From Klebsiella pneumoniae (GTDB lineage Bacteria > Myxococcota_A > UBA796 > SXON01): a stretch of DNA of 64,000 nt. Numbering within the stretch: the stretch's first letter is position 1; the number at the start of each line of letters is the position of its first letter. This document shows positions 18,892 through 27,255 of this stretch, piece by piece. Under the pieces are notes generated by a model. That model searched no databases. It was given only the letters and a program-made list of their open reading frames with translations, and was not told where the DNA came from. The stretch is taken from NCBI GenBank assembly GCA_945861635.1, contig CAMAWH010000018.1, positions 17,612 through 81,611 of the forward strand, in the 5' to 3' direction. A program made the position numbers and the translations under genes.

Positions 18892-18949
18892 CGTGGGATC
18901 CTAAGTCGGCGCGATTGGGGGCGGTGCCGGAACCGGTTAGCCCGCCCCC

Positions 18950-20038
18950 GTGCGCATCGTTGCCGCCATGTCCGGGGGAGTTGACAGCTCCGTTGCCGCC
19001 GCGCTCCTCGTCGAGGAAGGGCATGAGGTGATCGGCGTCCACATGAAGCTGCACGACGCTCCCGCGCCGACGGTTGGCCCCGGCGAGTCAGCGGCGCTCG
19101 GCAACTCACAGGCGTGCTGCGGCCTCGACGACGCGTGGGATGCGCGTCGTGTTGCGGATACGCTGAAGATTCCATTCTACGTGTTGAATCTGGAGGCTGA
19201 ATTCAAGCAGTTGGTGATGGATCGCTTCGCCGCCGCCTACGCGGCCGGGCGCACGCCGAATCCTTGCGTAGCCTGCAATGGGGAACTGAAATTCGACGTA
19301 TTGCTGCGTCGCGCCGTCGCCCTCGGCGCGGATGCGCTTGCAACGGGTCATTACGCGCGCACCCACGACGGGCGTCTGTACGCGGCTACCGATCCAGCGA
19401 AGGATCAATCGTACTTTCTGTTTCCGGTTCGGAGTGATGCGTTGCGGCGCACACAGTTTCCACTGGGCGGAATGACGAAGCCGGAGGTTCGCGCCCACGC
19501 CGAGCGCATGGGCCTCGCCACCGCGAAAAAACCTGAGTCGATGGAAGTTTGTTTCCTTCCCGATGACGACCATGCCCGGTTCGTCAAGGAGCACCGGCCC
19601 GACTTGGACGGGGCAGGGGAGATCGTGGACGAAGCGGGGCGCGTACTCGGCCGTCACGACGCCTACTTCCGCTACACCGTCGGACAGCGGCGTGGCCTCG
19701 GGCTTTCCGGCGGGCCGTGGTTCGTCTTGCGCGTGGATCCGGACGCGCGCCGGGTCATTGTGGGGCCGGAGGAGCGCCTGCAGACGCACGCCGTCGTCGC
19801 AAGCGGAATGAACTGGCTGCGCCGTCCAGACGTGCACGAGGCACTGCATGCGCGCATTCGTCATCGTGGCGCGTTGACCCCCTGCAACGTCGATGATGGC
19901 GGGGCGATAGCGGCCCCCGACGCCATCACGGTGCGCTTCCGCGCGCCGGCGCGCGCCGCGACGCCGGGGCAGGGGATTGTGCTCTACGCGGGAGATGAGG
20001 TCGTGGCAGGCGGCTACATCGAGCGCGCAGGAGCGTGA
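18950..20038 (+). CDS. mnmA: tRNA-specific 2-thiouridylase MnmA
   Basis: 362 residues from GTG 18950. PP-loop SGGVDSS at 8-14 activates the uridine. The catalytic cysteines are Cys109 in NPCVACN and Cys201 in SMEVCFLPD. ATGHYAR, KDQSYFLF and YTVGQRRGLGL are family signatures. It makes 2-thiouridine at position 34 of Lys, Glu and Gln tRNAs. Residues 35-70 contain an extra CCGLDDAWDARRVA segment, seen in several deltaproteobacterial and Bacteroidetes versions as I recall. rnc follows after 13 bp. Confidence 0.95.
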   Translation: MRIVAAMSGGVDSSVAAALLVEEGHEVIGVHMKLHDAPAPTVGPGESAALGNSQACCGLDDAWDARRVADTLKIPFYVLNLEAEFKQLVMDRFAAAYAAGRTPNPCVACNGELKFDVLLRRAVALGADALATGHYARTHDGRLYAATDPAKDQSYFLFPVRSDALRRTQFPLGGMTKPEVRAHAERMGLATAKKPESMEVCFLPDDDHARFVKEHRPDLDGAGEIVDEAGRVLGRHDAYFRYTVGQRRGLGLSGGPWFVLRVDPDARRVIVGPEERLQTHAVVASGMNWLRRPDVHEALHARIRHRGALTPCNVDDGGAIAAPDAITVRFRAPARAATPGQGIVLYAGDEVVAGGYIERAGA

Positions 20039-20051
20039 GCGGTTGCCTGCC

Positions 20052-20687
20052 GTGATCCACACTTTTGCCGACCCGCGCCTCCACGAAGAGGCGCTCACCC
20101 ACTCGTCCTGGTCGGGTGAACACGGGGGGCCCGACTACCAGCGGCTGGAGTTTTTGGGAGACGCCGTTGTGAAGTTGGTCGGGGCGGAACTGCTGGTCGG
20201 GGCGCATGCATCGTGGCCGGAAGGCCGGCTCACGCGGGCGCTCGGCGCGTTGGTCAGCAACCAGACGTTGGCCCGGTTGGCGGATGCTTTGGACCTGCCC
20301 GCGCAGCTGCGCATGGGCGTGGGCGCGCGCGGGCGCCACGAGGAACGCCAGCTAAAGGTGCGTGCCGACGTGTTTGAGGCCGTTGTGGGGGCCGTTTTCG
20401 CAGATGGCGGGTTGGAAGGGGCGAGATCGATGCTCAACCCGTTGTTCGCGCCGCTCATCGCGACGCTCGACGGCCTCGGGGATCCCAAATCGCGCCTGAA
20501 CATGCTGGCGGACGAGCGGAAGTGGCCGCATCCTACCTACGCTTCGGCGCAGACCGGCGCGGCCCACAGCACCGTGTGGACGGTCAGCGTCACCATCGAG
20601 ACGCGCACATTCGGTCCGGCGACGGGCCGCACGAAGAAGGAAGCGGAGTCTGCCGTCGCCGAGTTGGCGCTCGATGCAATAGAGTAG
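20052..20687 (+). CDS. rnc: Ribonuclease III
   Basis: 211 residues from GTG 20052, 13 bp after mnmA; a TTG at 20043 is an alternative. The catalytic domain has YQRLEFLGDAVVKLV and the second acidic site in DVFEAVVGAVFADGG. A double-stranded RNA-binding domain fills the last 70 residues (DPKSRLNMLADERKWPHPTY to the TKKEAESAVAELALDAI end). It processes rRNA precursors and structured mRNA. The N-terminus is somewhat shorter than the E. coli enzyme. It is immediately followed by the MopE-like gene. Confidence 0.93.
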   Translation: MIHTFADPRLHEEALTHSSWSGEHGGPDYQRLEFLGDAVVKLVGAELLVGAHASWPEGRLTRALGALVSNQTLARLADALDLPAQLRMGVGARGRHEERQLKVRADVFEAVVGAVFADGGLEGARSMLNPLFAPLIATLDGLGDPKSRLNMLADERKWPHPTYASAQTGAAHSTVWTVSVTIETRTFGPATGRTKKEAESAVAELALDAIE

Positions 20688-20691
20688 TCGT

Positions 20692-21369
20692 ATGTGGCTG
20701 CTCTTCTGCCTCGCAACGGTCGGCACCGCCTACGCGGCGGACGCGGATGGAGACGGCGTGGATGCGGCGGACGATTGCAACGATGCCGACGCCGCCGTGT
20801 TTCCGGGGGCGGATGACGCTCCGTACGACGGCATCGACGCTGACTGTTCGGGCACCTCCGACTACGACGCCGACAGTGATGGGCACGATTCCGCGACGTT
20901 CGGAGGAGGGGATTGTGATGACGCCGATGCGCTCACCTATCCCGGCGCTCCCGACGATCCGACGGACGGCGTCGTGACCGATTGCGATCCCGCGGGAGAG
21001 GGTGATGCCGATGGGGATGGCGTTTCGGCATCGACGGACTGTGACGACGAGGACCCGGCCATCTACCCCGGCGCGGTCGAGGTCTGGTACGACGGCGTCG
21101 ATCAGGACTGCGATGGGCGTGACGACGATCAGGATGGAGACCAGTACGCGCAGGCCGATGATTGCGATGACGCGGATGCCACCGCGTTTCCCGACAGCTT
21201 CCGATGGGATGCCGAGTGTGGCGCCCGGCGCGCGTGGGAGCCCGCGGCGTCGGTGGAAACGGGTGTGCGCGCGGTGAAGGGCGGCGGCGGGTGCACGGTG
21301 GTGCCGGGCGCGGGCGGCGCGCTAACGGTGCTGGCGTTCGCGGCTGTTTTAGGGCGGCGTCGCCGGTGA
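20692..21369 (+). CDS. MopE-like repeat protein with MYXO-CTERM-like sorting tail
   Basis: 225 residues, start 4 bp after rnc. A signal peptide (LLFCLATVGTAYA) is followed by at least four MopE-type putative metal-binding repeats of the form DADGDGVDAADDCNDADAAVFPGADD-like, visible as DGDGVSASTDCDDEDPAIYPGA and DGIDADCSG units. The C-terminus has a Gly-rich GGGGC motif, VPGAGG, a hydrophobic stretch and RRRR, the pattern of MYXO-CTERM protein-sorting signals. The product is probably exported, processed and surface-attached. Its tight packing behind rnc and overlap with the next gene are unusual for a surface protein. Confidence 0.88.
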   Translation: MWLLFCLATVGTAYAADADGDGVDAADDCNDADAAVFPGADDAPYDGIDADCSGTSDYDADSDGHDSATFGGGDCDDADALTYPGAPDDPTDGVVTDCDPAGEGDADGDGVSASTDCDDEDPAIYPGAVEVWYDGVDQDCDGRDDDQDGDQYAQADDCDDADATAFPDSFRWDAECGARRAWEPAASVETGVRAVKGGGGCTVVPGAGGALTVLAFAAVLGRRRR

Positions 21370-21791
21370 GGATCGCGCTCGCGGCGGACGAGCCGTATGC
21401 GGTGCATCAAAAGCTACTCGGCGAGTTGCAGCGTCGGGGGCACTCCATCACGCCGTTCGGTGCCTTTGCCGGCGGCGGCGAACATCCGTGGGCGCTCGTC
21501 GCGAGAGCGGCCGCCGAGTCGGTGGCGAACGGCGAATGTGACGAGGGCATCTTCCTATGCTGGACGGGCACGGGTATCTCGATGGCCGCCAACAAGGTTC
21601 GCGGCATTCGCGCAGCGTTGTGTGGCGACGCCGGAACGGCCGCCGCCGCGCGCATCTGGAATCATGCCAATGTGCTCTGCCTTTCCCATCGCACGTTGTC
21701 CGACGACATGGCGGCGGAGATCCTCGCGGCTTGGTTCGACACCCCCTCCGATGCGCGTGGGAGGGTGGGCGTGGCGCTCCTGGGGGAGTGA
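21366..21791 (+). CDS. RpiB/LacA/LacB family sugar-phosphate isomerase
   Basis: 141 residues from GTG 21366, overlapping the previous stop by 4 bp. It has the family start RIALAADEPY, the phosphate loop CWTGTGISMAANKVRGIRAALC and WNHANVLCLSHR near the active-site end. The conserved Cys before GTG in RpiB (CGTG) is seen as CWTGTG, a one-residue insertion relative to many members. Typical substrates are ribose-5-phosphate or galactose-6-phosphate. In actinobacterial and myxobacterial genomes such proteins are often annotated as RpiB; the real substrate is unknown. Confidence 0.83.
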   Translation: MRIALAADEPYAVHQKLLGELQRRGHSITPFGAFAGGGEHPWALVARAAAESVANGECDEGIFLCWTGTGISMAANKVRGIRAALCGDAGTAAAARIWNHANVLCLSHRTLSDDMAAEILAAWFDTPSDARGRVGVALLGE

Positions 21792-21844
21792 CGGGGCGAC
21801 CTCGACTTCCGCAAGAGGCTTGCGATTCCCGGCGGGTCGTGTTA

Positions 21845-21861
21845 CTGAACGCCGGTTCAGC
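21845..21861 (+). promoter_or_regulatory. Probable LexA (SOS) operator upstream of the AlkB-like gene
   Basis: The sequence CTGAACGCCGGTTCAGC has inverted arms CTGAAC and GTTCAG around GCCG, with a GAAC-N4-GTTC core. It fits 16 of 17 positions of the Myxococcus xanthus LexA consensus CTRHAMRYBYGTTCAGS as I remember it. It abuts the ATG at 21862, leaving no room for a ribosome-binding site, so the mRNA may be leaderless, with LexA covering the start point. Confidence 0.65.
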
Positions 21862-22431
21862 ATGCAACTCTCCCCCTTTGCCCTCGACGCCGTGCACAGC
21901 ATCACTGTGGGCGCCCTGCCTGCGGAGCTCGCGGCGGCCTCGTTCGACGACCTGTGGGCGCTCCATCCCGCCGAGTTCCACATCCTCCAGATGATGGGGC
22001 GCCCGGTACCGACGCCCCGCTGGCAACAGGCGTACGGCCATGACTATCGGTACACGGGTGCGCTGAACCCCGGCTTGCCGATGGTTCCGATGCTGGAGCC
22101 GTTCCTGCACACCGCGCGCACCCTCGATGAACGCATCAACGGGCTGCTCGTGAATTGGTACGACGGTGATCAGGGGCATTACATCGGGAAACACCGTGAT
22201 TCCACGGCCGGCCTGGTGGGGGACGCTCCGATCGTCACCTTCTCGCTCGGCGCACCGCGTACTTTCCGCTTCCGAAAATACCGCGGCGCGGGGATTATCG
22301 ACGTCGATACCGGGCAGTCCCCGGTGATCGCTTTCGGTTGGGAAGTCAATCGCGTGTATAGCCACGAGGTGCCGCCAGGCGCCGGGCGGCGGGTGTCGAT
22401 CACTGCGCGGGCGTTTTACGACCTCGGCTGA
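21862..22431 (+). CDS. AlkB-like 2-oxoglutarate/Fe(II)-dependent DNA repair dioxygenase
   Basis: 189 residues from ATG 21862. The AlkB-type pattern is clear: NWYDGDQGHYIGKHRDST supplies the first iron ligands (HxD) after the N-Y-x-x-G-x-D-like motif, SLGAPRTFRF forms the next strand, and YSHEVPPGAGRRVSITAR carries the distal His and the Arg pair that bind 2-oxoglutarate. The N-terminal part (WRQQAYGHDYRYTG-like WQQAYGHDYRYTG) fits the nucleotide-recognition lid. Such enzymes remove alkyl groups from DNA or RNA bases. The operator at 21845-21861 suggests induction by DNA damage. Confidence 0.85.
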   Translation: MQLSPFALDAVHSITVGALPAELAAASFDDLWALHPAEFHILQMMGRPVPTPRWQQAYGHDYRYTGALNPGLPMVPMLEPFLHTARTLDERINGLLVNWYDGDQGHYIGKHRDSTAGLVGDAPIVTFSLGAPRTFRFRKYRGAGIIDVDTGQSPVIAFGWEVNRVYSHEVPPGAGRRVSITARAFYDLG

Positions 22432-22459
22432 GGCCCCGTCGGTCACGGCATTCCGCCGC

Positions 22460-22624
22460 TCACCGCTTCTTTTTCTGCGCCTTTGACCCCGTGTTCGACG
22501 GCGCCCGGAAGCCGGGACGGGGTGCGGCGTCGGTTGGACGGGTCAGCGGGTGCGGCGGCTTGACCGGCATCGGGGAGGTAGCGGGGGCGGCGGGCGGTGC
22601 GGGGGTTTCGGCGGTGTCGGACAT
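22460..22624 (-). CDS. Small Pro/Ala-rich hypothetical protein
   Basis: A 54-residue frame from ATG 22624. The product begins MSDTAETPAPP, is rich in Pro and Ala, and ends in the basic tail KAQKKKR. Codon third positions are strongly GC, as in neighbouring genes. There is no domain I recognise. The gene faces left between the AlkB-like gene and the pseudo-receiver gene. Coding is plausible from bias and clean start and stop, but the frame is short. Confidence 0.4.
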   Translation of the reverse strand: MSDTAETPAPPAAPATSPMPVKPPHPLTRPTDAAPRPGFRAPSNTGSKAQKKKR

Positions 22625-22857
22625 GGCACCGTCCTATGCCAACGCTCGCCACGACGCTACCGCCCCGCCAGAAGCGCGGAGATCGTACGGCAAACGGACC
22701 CGCAGGGGCCCCAAAAGGCGTGGAAGTGCCAGGAACTGGGGCAGAGGCCGCTAACGTCGACACACTCGCACTCCCGACACGTAAGATTAAAACTCTCGGT
22801 TTTCTCCAAAAAGCCGTAAACACCGGTAGACTGACCCGTATAGTGCCGGAGTTGTCG

Positions 22858-23391
22858 ATGGCAAAAACCGCCCGAACCCACGTCGTGTTGGTGGACCCCG
22901 TAAAAACCCGCCGAGGCGAGGCGGAAGAAGGTTTGCGTGCGCGGTTTGACGTCACGGCGTTCGACGCTCCCCCCTCCATGGCCGATGGCCGCGCACTGTC
23001 TGCGCACGCGGTCGTGATCAGCGTACGTCAGACGGAAGGCAACGGATTGACGGCTGCGCGCACGATGCGGGATGCCATCGGCGCGGACGTGCTGATCATC
23101 GTCGTCGGGCCGGCCGACGAGGCAATGTCCACGGAGCGACGCGCGCAATTGATCGCGCGCCACGGCGTGGATGTTTGGATTCCACGTCCGATCGACCCCC
23201 ACACCCTGCAGATTCTGTTGGCGGGCGAACTGGCGAAACGAACCAGTGCGCGTCAGAAAAGCGAGCACGCGGAGAAGACCGATCCCGGTGTTTCGAGCGC
23301 TCCAGCCGGCAGCTGGACGGACATGTTCGGCGGTTCGGCCGCGACGGACAGTCTGCGCCGTTTCTTCTCCCGCGCCGCTCGCCATCCATAG
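22858..23391 (+). CDS. Receiver-like domain protein with degenerate phosphorylation site
   Basis: 177 residues from ATG 22858. Residues 6-125 look like a CheY-type receiver: HVVLVDPVKTRR for the first strand and acidic pocket, HAVVISVRQTEGNGLTAARTM where the phosphoacceptor strand should be, LIIVVGPADE for strand 4 and DVWIPRPIDPHTLQILL for the strand that normally has KP. The phosphoacceptor Asp appears to be replaced by Ser and the conserved Lys by Arg, so it is probably not phosphorylated. The tail of about 50 residues is unstructured. It is 20 bp upstream of era, possibly sharing its transcript. The 233 bp upstream is AT-richer and likely holds a promoter. Confidence 0.6.
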   Translation: MAKTARTHVVLVDPVKTRRGEAEEGLRARFDVTAFDAPPSMADGRALSAHAVVISVRQTEGNGLTAARTMRDAIGADVLIIVVGPADEAMSTERRAQLIARHGVDVWIPRPIDPHTLQILLAGELAKRTSARQKSEHAEKTDPGVSSAPAGSWTDMFGGSAATDSLRRFFSRAARHP

Positions 23392-23411
23392 AACGGTTAG
23401 GGCGGCGGCCC

Positions 23412-24278
23412 ATGGCGGTTCGCTTCGGTACCATCGCGCTCGTCGGGCGTCCAAACGCTGGAAAATCGAGCTTGCTGAACGCGCTCGTGGGGGAGCGTGT
23501 GGCCGCTGTTTCGTCGCGCCCCCAGACCACGCGAAACCGCATTTGCGGCATCGTGACAACGGAAACGTTGCAGGCGGTTTTGGTGGACACTCCCGGCCTG
23601 CACGAAGGCTGGAATGTCCTGAACAAGCGCATGGTCGCGGTGGCCGAGGCTGCGCTCGATTCGTGTGACACAGTCGCGTGGATCGTGGATTGCACACGCC
23701 CGTTTGACGCGGAGTTCGCGGGGCGTTTGGCTCCGCGAAAGCCCGTGGTCGTCCTCAACAAAATCGATTTGGTGGACAAGCTGGCGTTGCTCCCGTTGAT
23801 CCAGCTGTACGCTGCCGCGGGTGAGGTCGTGCCGGTGTCTGCCGCAAAACGAGATGGGCTGCCGCAATTGATGGCCGTGTGGGAAGCGCGGCTGCCCGAA
23901 GGAGAGCGGCTATACTCGCCGGACCAGTACACCGACCAGACGGAGAAGGCGCTTTGCGCGGAGATCATCCGTGAACAGGTCTTCCACCGCACCGGGGAAG
24001 AAGTGCCGTATTGCAGTGCCGTCGAAATCGAGGGGTTCAACGAAACGGAACGTGAGGCTGGAAAGGTTCACATCCACGCCCGAATCGTCGTAGAAAAACC
24101 GAGTCAGAAGGCGATTCTGATCGGAAAGGGCGGGGCGATGGTGAAACAGATCGGCACCGAGAGTCGCTCGCGCATCGAGCGCCTCCTTGGTTGTCGGGTC
24201 CGCCTCGATCTTTTCATCGCAGTGGAGAAAGACTGGACGTCGAACCCCAATAAGCTGCGCGAGTTCGGGTATGACTAG
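23412..24278 (+). CDS. era: GTPase Era
   Basis: 288 residues from ATG 23412. G1 GRPNAGKSS near residue 13, G2 region SRPQTTRNR, G3 DTPGLH, G4 NKID and a G5-type SAAK are present. The C-terminal KH domain includes the typical IGKGGAMVKQIGTESR. Era binds the 3 prime end of 16S rRNA and assists 30S maturation. With der, rsmB, rpsA and rnc in the same window it contributes to a ribosome-related cluster. It is followed after 15 bp by a flavoprotein. Confidence 0.96.
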   Translation: MAVRFGTIALVGRPNAGKSSLLNALVGERVAAVSSRPQTTRNRICGIVTTETLQAVLVDTPGLHEGWNVLNKRMVAVAEAALDSCDTVAWIVDCTRPFDAEFAGRLAPRKPVVVLNKIDLVDKLALLPLIQLYAAAGEVVPVSAAKRDGLPQLMAVWEARLPEGERLYSPDQYTDQTEKALCAEIIREQVFHRTGEEVPYCSAVEIEGFNETEREAGKVHIHARIVVEKPSQKAILIGKGGAMVKQIGTESRSRIERLLGCRVRLDLFIAVEKDWTSNPNKLREFGYD

Positions 24279-24293
24279 GCGTGGCCGGCCCGC

Positions 24294-25463
24294 GTGAGAA
24301 TCGCGGTCGTCGGGGCCGGGACGGGTGGGGCAGCGGCCGCCTTGTTCCTGGCGCGGAAGGGCCATTCGGTCGAGGTTTTTGAGCGAGTCACGGACCCCAG
24401 GCCCGTGGGCGCCGGCATCCTCCTACAGCCGACTGGGATGCAAGTGCTCGCGGCGCTCGGCCTGTTGGAACCGATCCTTCGGCACGGCGCGCGCGTCGAT
24501 CGCCTCGACGGAATCACGACCTCCGGCCGGAAAGTCATCGACCTGGCGTACGACGACGTTGCGCCGGGGCTCTACGGGTTGGGCCTCCATCGCGGGGTGT
24601 TGTTCGAGACTTTGTACGGAGCGCTGAAGAGAGAAAATATCCCCATCCATACCGGCGTAGCGGTGGCGACCGTCGACGAGCGAGCGGACGGCGTTCACGT
24701 CGTCGGGGAAACGTTTGACCGGGTCGTCGTCGCGGACGGCGCGCGCTCCCAGTTGCGACCCGCTTTTGCGCGCATGCGGCCGTATCCGTGGGGGGCGCTC
24801 TGGTGCATGCTCAAGGAAGAACCACGCTATGTAGGAACGCTATCGCAGGTCTACAAGGACACACGACGGATGGTTGGTTTCCTGCCGACGGGGCGGCCCC
24901 CCGGGGGCGGTGACGCCGTCGTCAGCATGTTCTGGAGCCTGCGCGCGGACGCCGTTTCGGACTGGCAGGCGCGCGGATTGGACGCGTGGAAGGCGGAAGT
25001 GCGCGAGGTCGCGCCGTTTGCTGACTTGTCGGGGGTTGGAGAGGGCGAGGTCCTGTTCGCGCCCTACTTCGACGTGGTGATGCCTCGCTGGCACACCGAG
25101 CGCGTTGTGTGGATTGGCGATTGCGGGCACGCAATGTCGCCCCAACTGGGGCAAGGCGCCAACCTTGCGCTCATGGATGCGTTGGTCCTGAGCGAATGCG
25201 CCTCCCACGCCGAATATTCTGACCGCCGCCGGGCGCACCTCACCTTCTACCAGTTCGCGTCGCGCTGGTTGACGCCGTTCTTTCAGTCATCGTTCCCAAT
25301 TCTGTCCCCGCTACGCGACACGTTTGCCATGCCGTTCCACCGATGGAACTGGTACCGAAGGCAGATGCTCCTTTCGCTCGCCGGCGTAAAAACGGGCTTG
25401 TTTTCAACACTTTCCACCGTGCCGCTGCTTCCCCCTCCCTCCGAAGGAAGCCCGCCGCGTTAG
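24294..25463 (+). CDS. FAD-dependent monooxygenase
   Basis: 389 residues from GTG 24294. Rossmann motif VVGAGTGGAAAALFLARKG (GxGxxG) at the start binds the FAD ADP moiety, a DG-type motif VVVADGARS is central, and WIGDCGHAMSPQLGQGANLALMDA is the GD motif for the ribityl chain. This is the PHBH-type aromatic hydroxylase fold. A substrate cannot be named. The C-terminal 60 residues are hydrophobic and aromatic (FYQFASRWLTPFFQ), suggesting membrane contact. It lies between era and der, an unexpected place for a catabolic enzyme. Confidence 0.85.
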   Translation: MRIAVVGAGTGGAAAALFLARKGHSVEVFERVTDPRPVGAGILLQPTGMQVLAALGLLEPILRHGARVDRLDGITTSGRKVIDLAYDDVAPGLYGLGLHRGVLFETLYGALKRENIPIHTGVAVATVDERADGVHVVGETFDRVVVADGARSQLRPAFARMRPYPWGALWCMLKEEPRYVGTLSQVYKDTRRMVGFLPTGRPPGGGDAVVSMFWSLRADAVSDWQARGLDAWKAEVREVAPFADLSGVGEGEVLFAPYFDVVMPRWHTERVVWIGDCGHAMSPQLGQGANLALMDALVLSECASHAEYSDRRRAHLTFYQFASRWLTPFFQSSFPILSPLRDTFAMPFHRWNWYRRQMLLSLAGVKTGLFSTLSTVPLLPPPSEGSPPR

Positions 25464-25471
25464 ACGCCCGC

Positions 25472-26833
25472 GTGCTCCCCGTCGTCGCCATTGTGGGCCG
25501 CCCCAACGTCGGAAAATCGACGCTTTTCAACCGCTTGACGGGTGAAAAGAAGGCGCTGGTGCATGATCGGCCCGGCGTCACGCGCGATCGCAATTATGCG
25601 CCTGCCGCCTGGCTCGACACCGAATACCTGCTCATCGACACGGGGGGTTTCGAACCCGAGCCTGGCGATTCGCTGTTCGCGGCCATGCGTCGCCAGTCGG
25701 AAGTGGCGGTTGCGGAGGCGGACGTCGTCATTCTGCTGGTGGACGGATTTGCGGGCATCACGCCGCCCGATCGGCAGACGGCCGATTTGATCCGCGCGTG
25801 TGGCAAGCCGGTGGTGCTCGCGGTGAACAAATGTGATGAGTCGATGCACGACGACAACACCGCCGATTTCTGGGAACTCGGGTTCGACGTCGTCGTTCCT
25901 GTGTCGGCCGAACATGGCCGTGGGATCTACGACTTGATGGAGGCGGTGATCCCGCACTTTCCGAAGGACGTGCCCACGGAGGTCGAGGATCCCGACGAGA
26001 TTCGCGTGGCCGTCCTCGGTCGGCCGAACGTCGGGAAAAGCACGTTGATCAATCGCCTCCTTGGCGAAGATCGTCACGTGGTCCACGACGCCCCGGGCAC
26101 GACCGTTGACTCGACGGACTCCACGATGGTGTTCGAAGGTCGGAAGTGGCGCCTTGTTGACACCGCCGGAATTCGTAGGCGCGCGCGCATCGATGACCGG
26201 GTGGAGACACTGGCCGTCGGGGCGTCGATCCGGACGATTGAGCGTTGCCACGTTGTGATGTTGGTGCTCGACGGATCGCAGGAAGTCAGCGAGCAGGATG
26301 CGCGGCTGGCCGGCCTGATTGAGGAGCGCGGGCGCGCCGTAGTCGTGCTCGTGAACAAATGGGATCGTATCAAGTCGGTCGAGGATCGGGACATCAAGAC
26401 GGTCGAGGATGAATTTTCTCGCAAACTTCCGCACGTCGCGCACGCGCCGGTGCTCTACATCTCTGCGCTCACCGGAAAAGGCACGGCGAAGATTCTCGCG
26501 GTCGTCCGTGAGGTATTTGATGCCTTCAACACGCGCATCCCGACGGCGCGGCTGAACGAGTTCTTGCGCGTCGCCGTCGCAACGCATTCGCCGCCGCAGT
26601 TGCACAATCATCCCATTCGCCTTCAGTACATGACGCAGGTCCGGGTGCGTCCGCCGACGTTCACCGTGTTTGTCAACAGTCCGCTCGGCGTGGTTGACTC
26701 GTACGACCGATTCCTGAAGAATCGCCTGAGGGAGCAGTTCGGTTTCATGGGTTCACCGCTGAAGATCGAGTATCGTCGACGTCGTCGCCTCGGCGAGGCG
26801 AAGGCCGAGTCGGCCGACGGAGACGAGGAGTGA
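25472..26833 (+). CDS. der: Double-GTPase Der (EngA), ribosome assembly
   Basis: 453 residues from GTG 25472. Two tandem GTPase domains each start with GRPNVGKST (near 9 and 186) and contain DTGGF / DTAGI switch regions and NKCD / NKWD specificity motifs. A C-terminal KH-like domain (residues about 365-440) ends the protein. Der is needed for 50S subunit maturation. I chose the GTG because the open frame before it overlaps the flavoprotein end and lacks family similarity; the conserved LPVVAIVGRPNVGKS follows at once. The next gene overlaps by 4 bp. Confidence 0.95.
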   Translation: MLPVVAIVGRPNVGKSTLFNRLTGEKKALVHDRPGVTRDRNYAPAAWLDTEYLLIDTGGFEPEPGDSLFAAMRRQSEVAVAEADVVILLVDGFAGITPPDRQTADLIRACGKPVVLAVNKCDESMHDDNTADFWELGFDVVVPVSAEHGRGIYDLMEAVIPHFPKDVPTEVEDPDEIRVAVLGRPNVGKSTLINRLLGEDRHVVHDAPGTTVDSTDSTMVFEGRKWRLVDTAGIRRRARIDDRVETLAVGASIRTIERCHVVMLVLDGSQEVSEQDARLAGLIEERGRAVVVLVNKWDRIKSVEDRDIKTVEDEFSRKLPHVAHAPVLYISALTGKGTAKILAVVREVFDAFNTRIPTARLNEFLRVAVATHSPPQLHNHPIRLQYMTQVRVRPPTFTVFVNSPLGVVDSYDRFLKNRLREQFGFMGSPLKIEYRRRRRLGEAKAESADGDEE

Positions 26834-27255
26834 GCGGCCTCTCCGACATCGCGATGTGGTTCCGGTACGGCGGCGCCACGATGTGGGCGGTTTCAGGTCA
26901 GGTGTGCCTCGGCTTGCTGGTCGGCGTGGTTGCGTTGGTCGTCGTCGCCGTCGCGCGAAAAAAGCCGGCGATGCGAACGGTCGGAATCGTCGCTGGATTT
27001 CTTACGATCGTGTGCGCATCCGCGCCCGTATGTTCCGGCGTTTTTGGATGGTGGTCGGGCAACCGGATGGTGGCGGCCGCCGTCGAACACGCGGACCCGG
27101 AGCACCGTGAGGTCTTGAGCGCCCGCGGTCAGGAGGAGGCACGCATCCCGCTACTGTTCGGGGGCGGCGCGGGCTCCTTGTGCCTGATCGCGGCGATTTC
27201 GCTGCTGACGATCGCTCTCGGCGCCAAACGCCCAGGGGAAGACTCAGGGTACTGA
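26830..27255 (+). CDS. Small integral membrane protein, unknown
   Basis: 141 residues from GTG 26830, overlapping der by 4 bp and mutL by 1 bp (TGATG). Three hydrophobic segments lie near 20-42, 48-70 and 108-130. The first helix with MWFRYGGATMW vaguely resembles the start of MotA/TolQ/ExbB-type proteins, but the conserved channel region is absent. A charged loop of about 30 residues lies between helices 2 and 3. I would not assign a function. Coupled translation with der and mutL suggests it is expressed with them. Confidence 0.7.
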   Translation: MSGLSDIAMWFRYGGATMWAVSGQVCLGLLVGVVALVVVAVARKKPAMRTVGIVAGFLTIVCASAPVCSGVFGWWSGNRMVAAAVEHADPEHREVLSARGQEEARIPLLFGGGAGSLCLIAAISLLTIALGAKRPGEDSGY

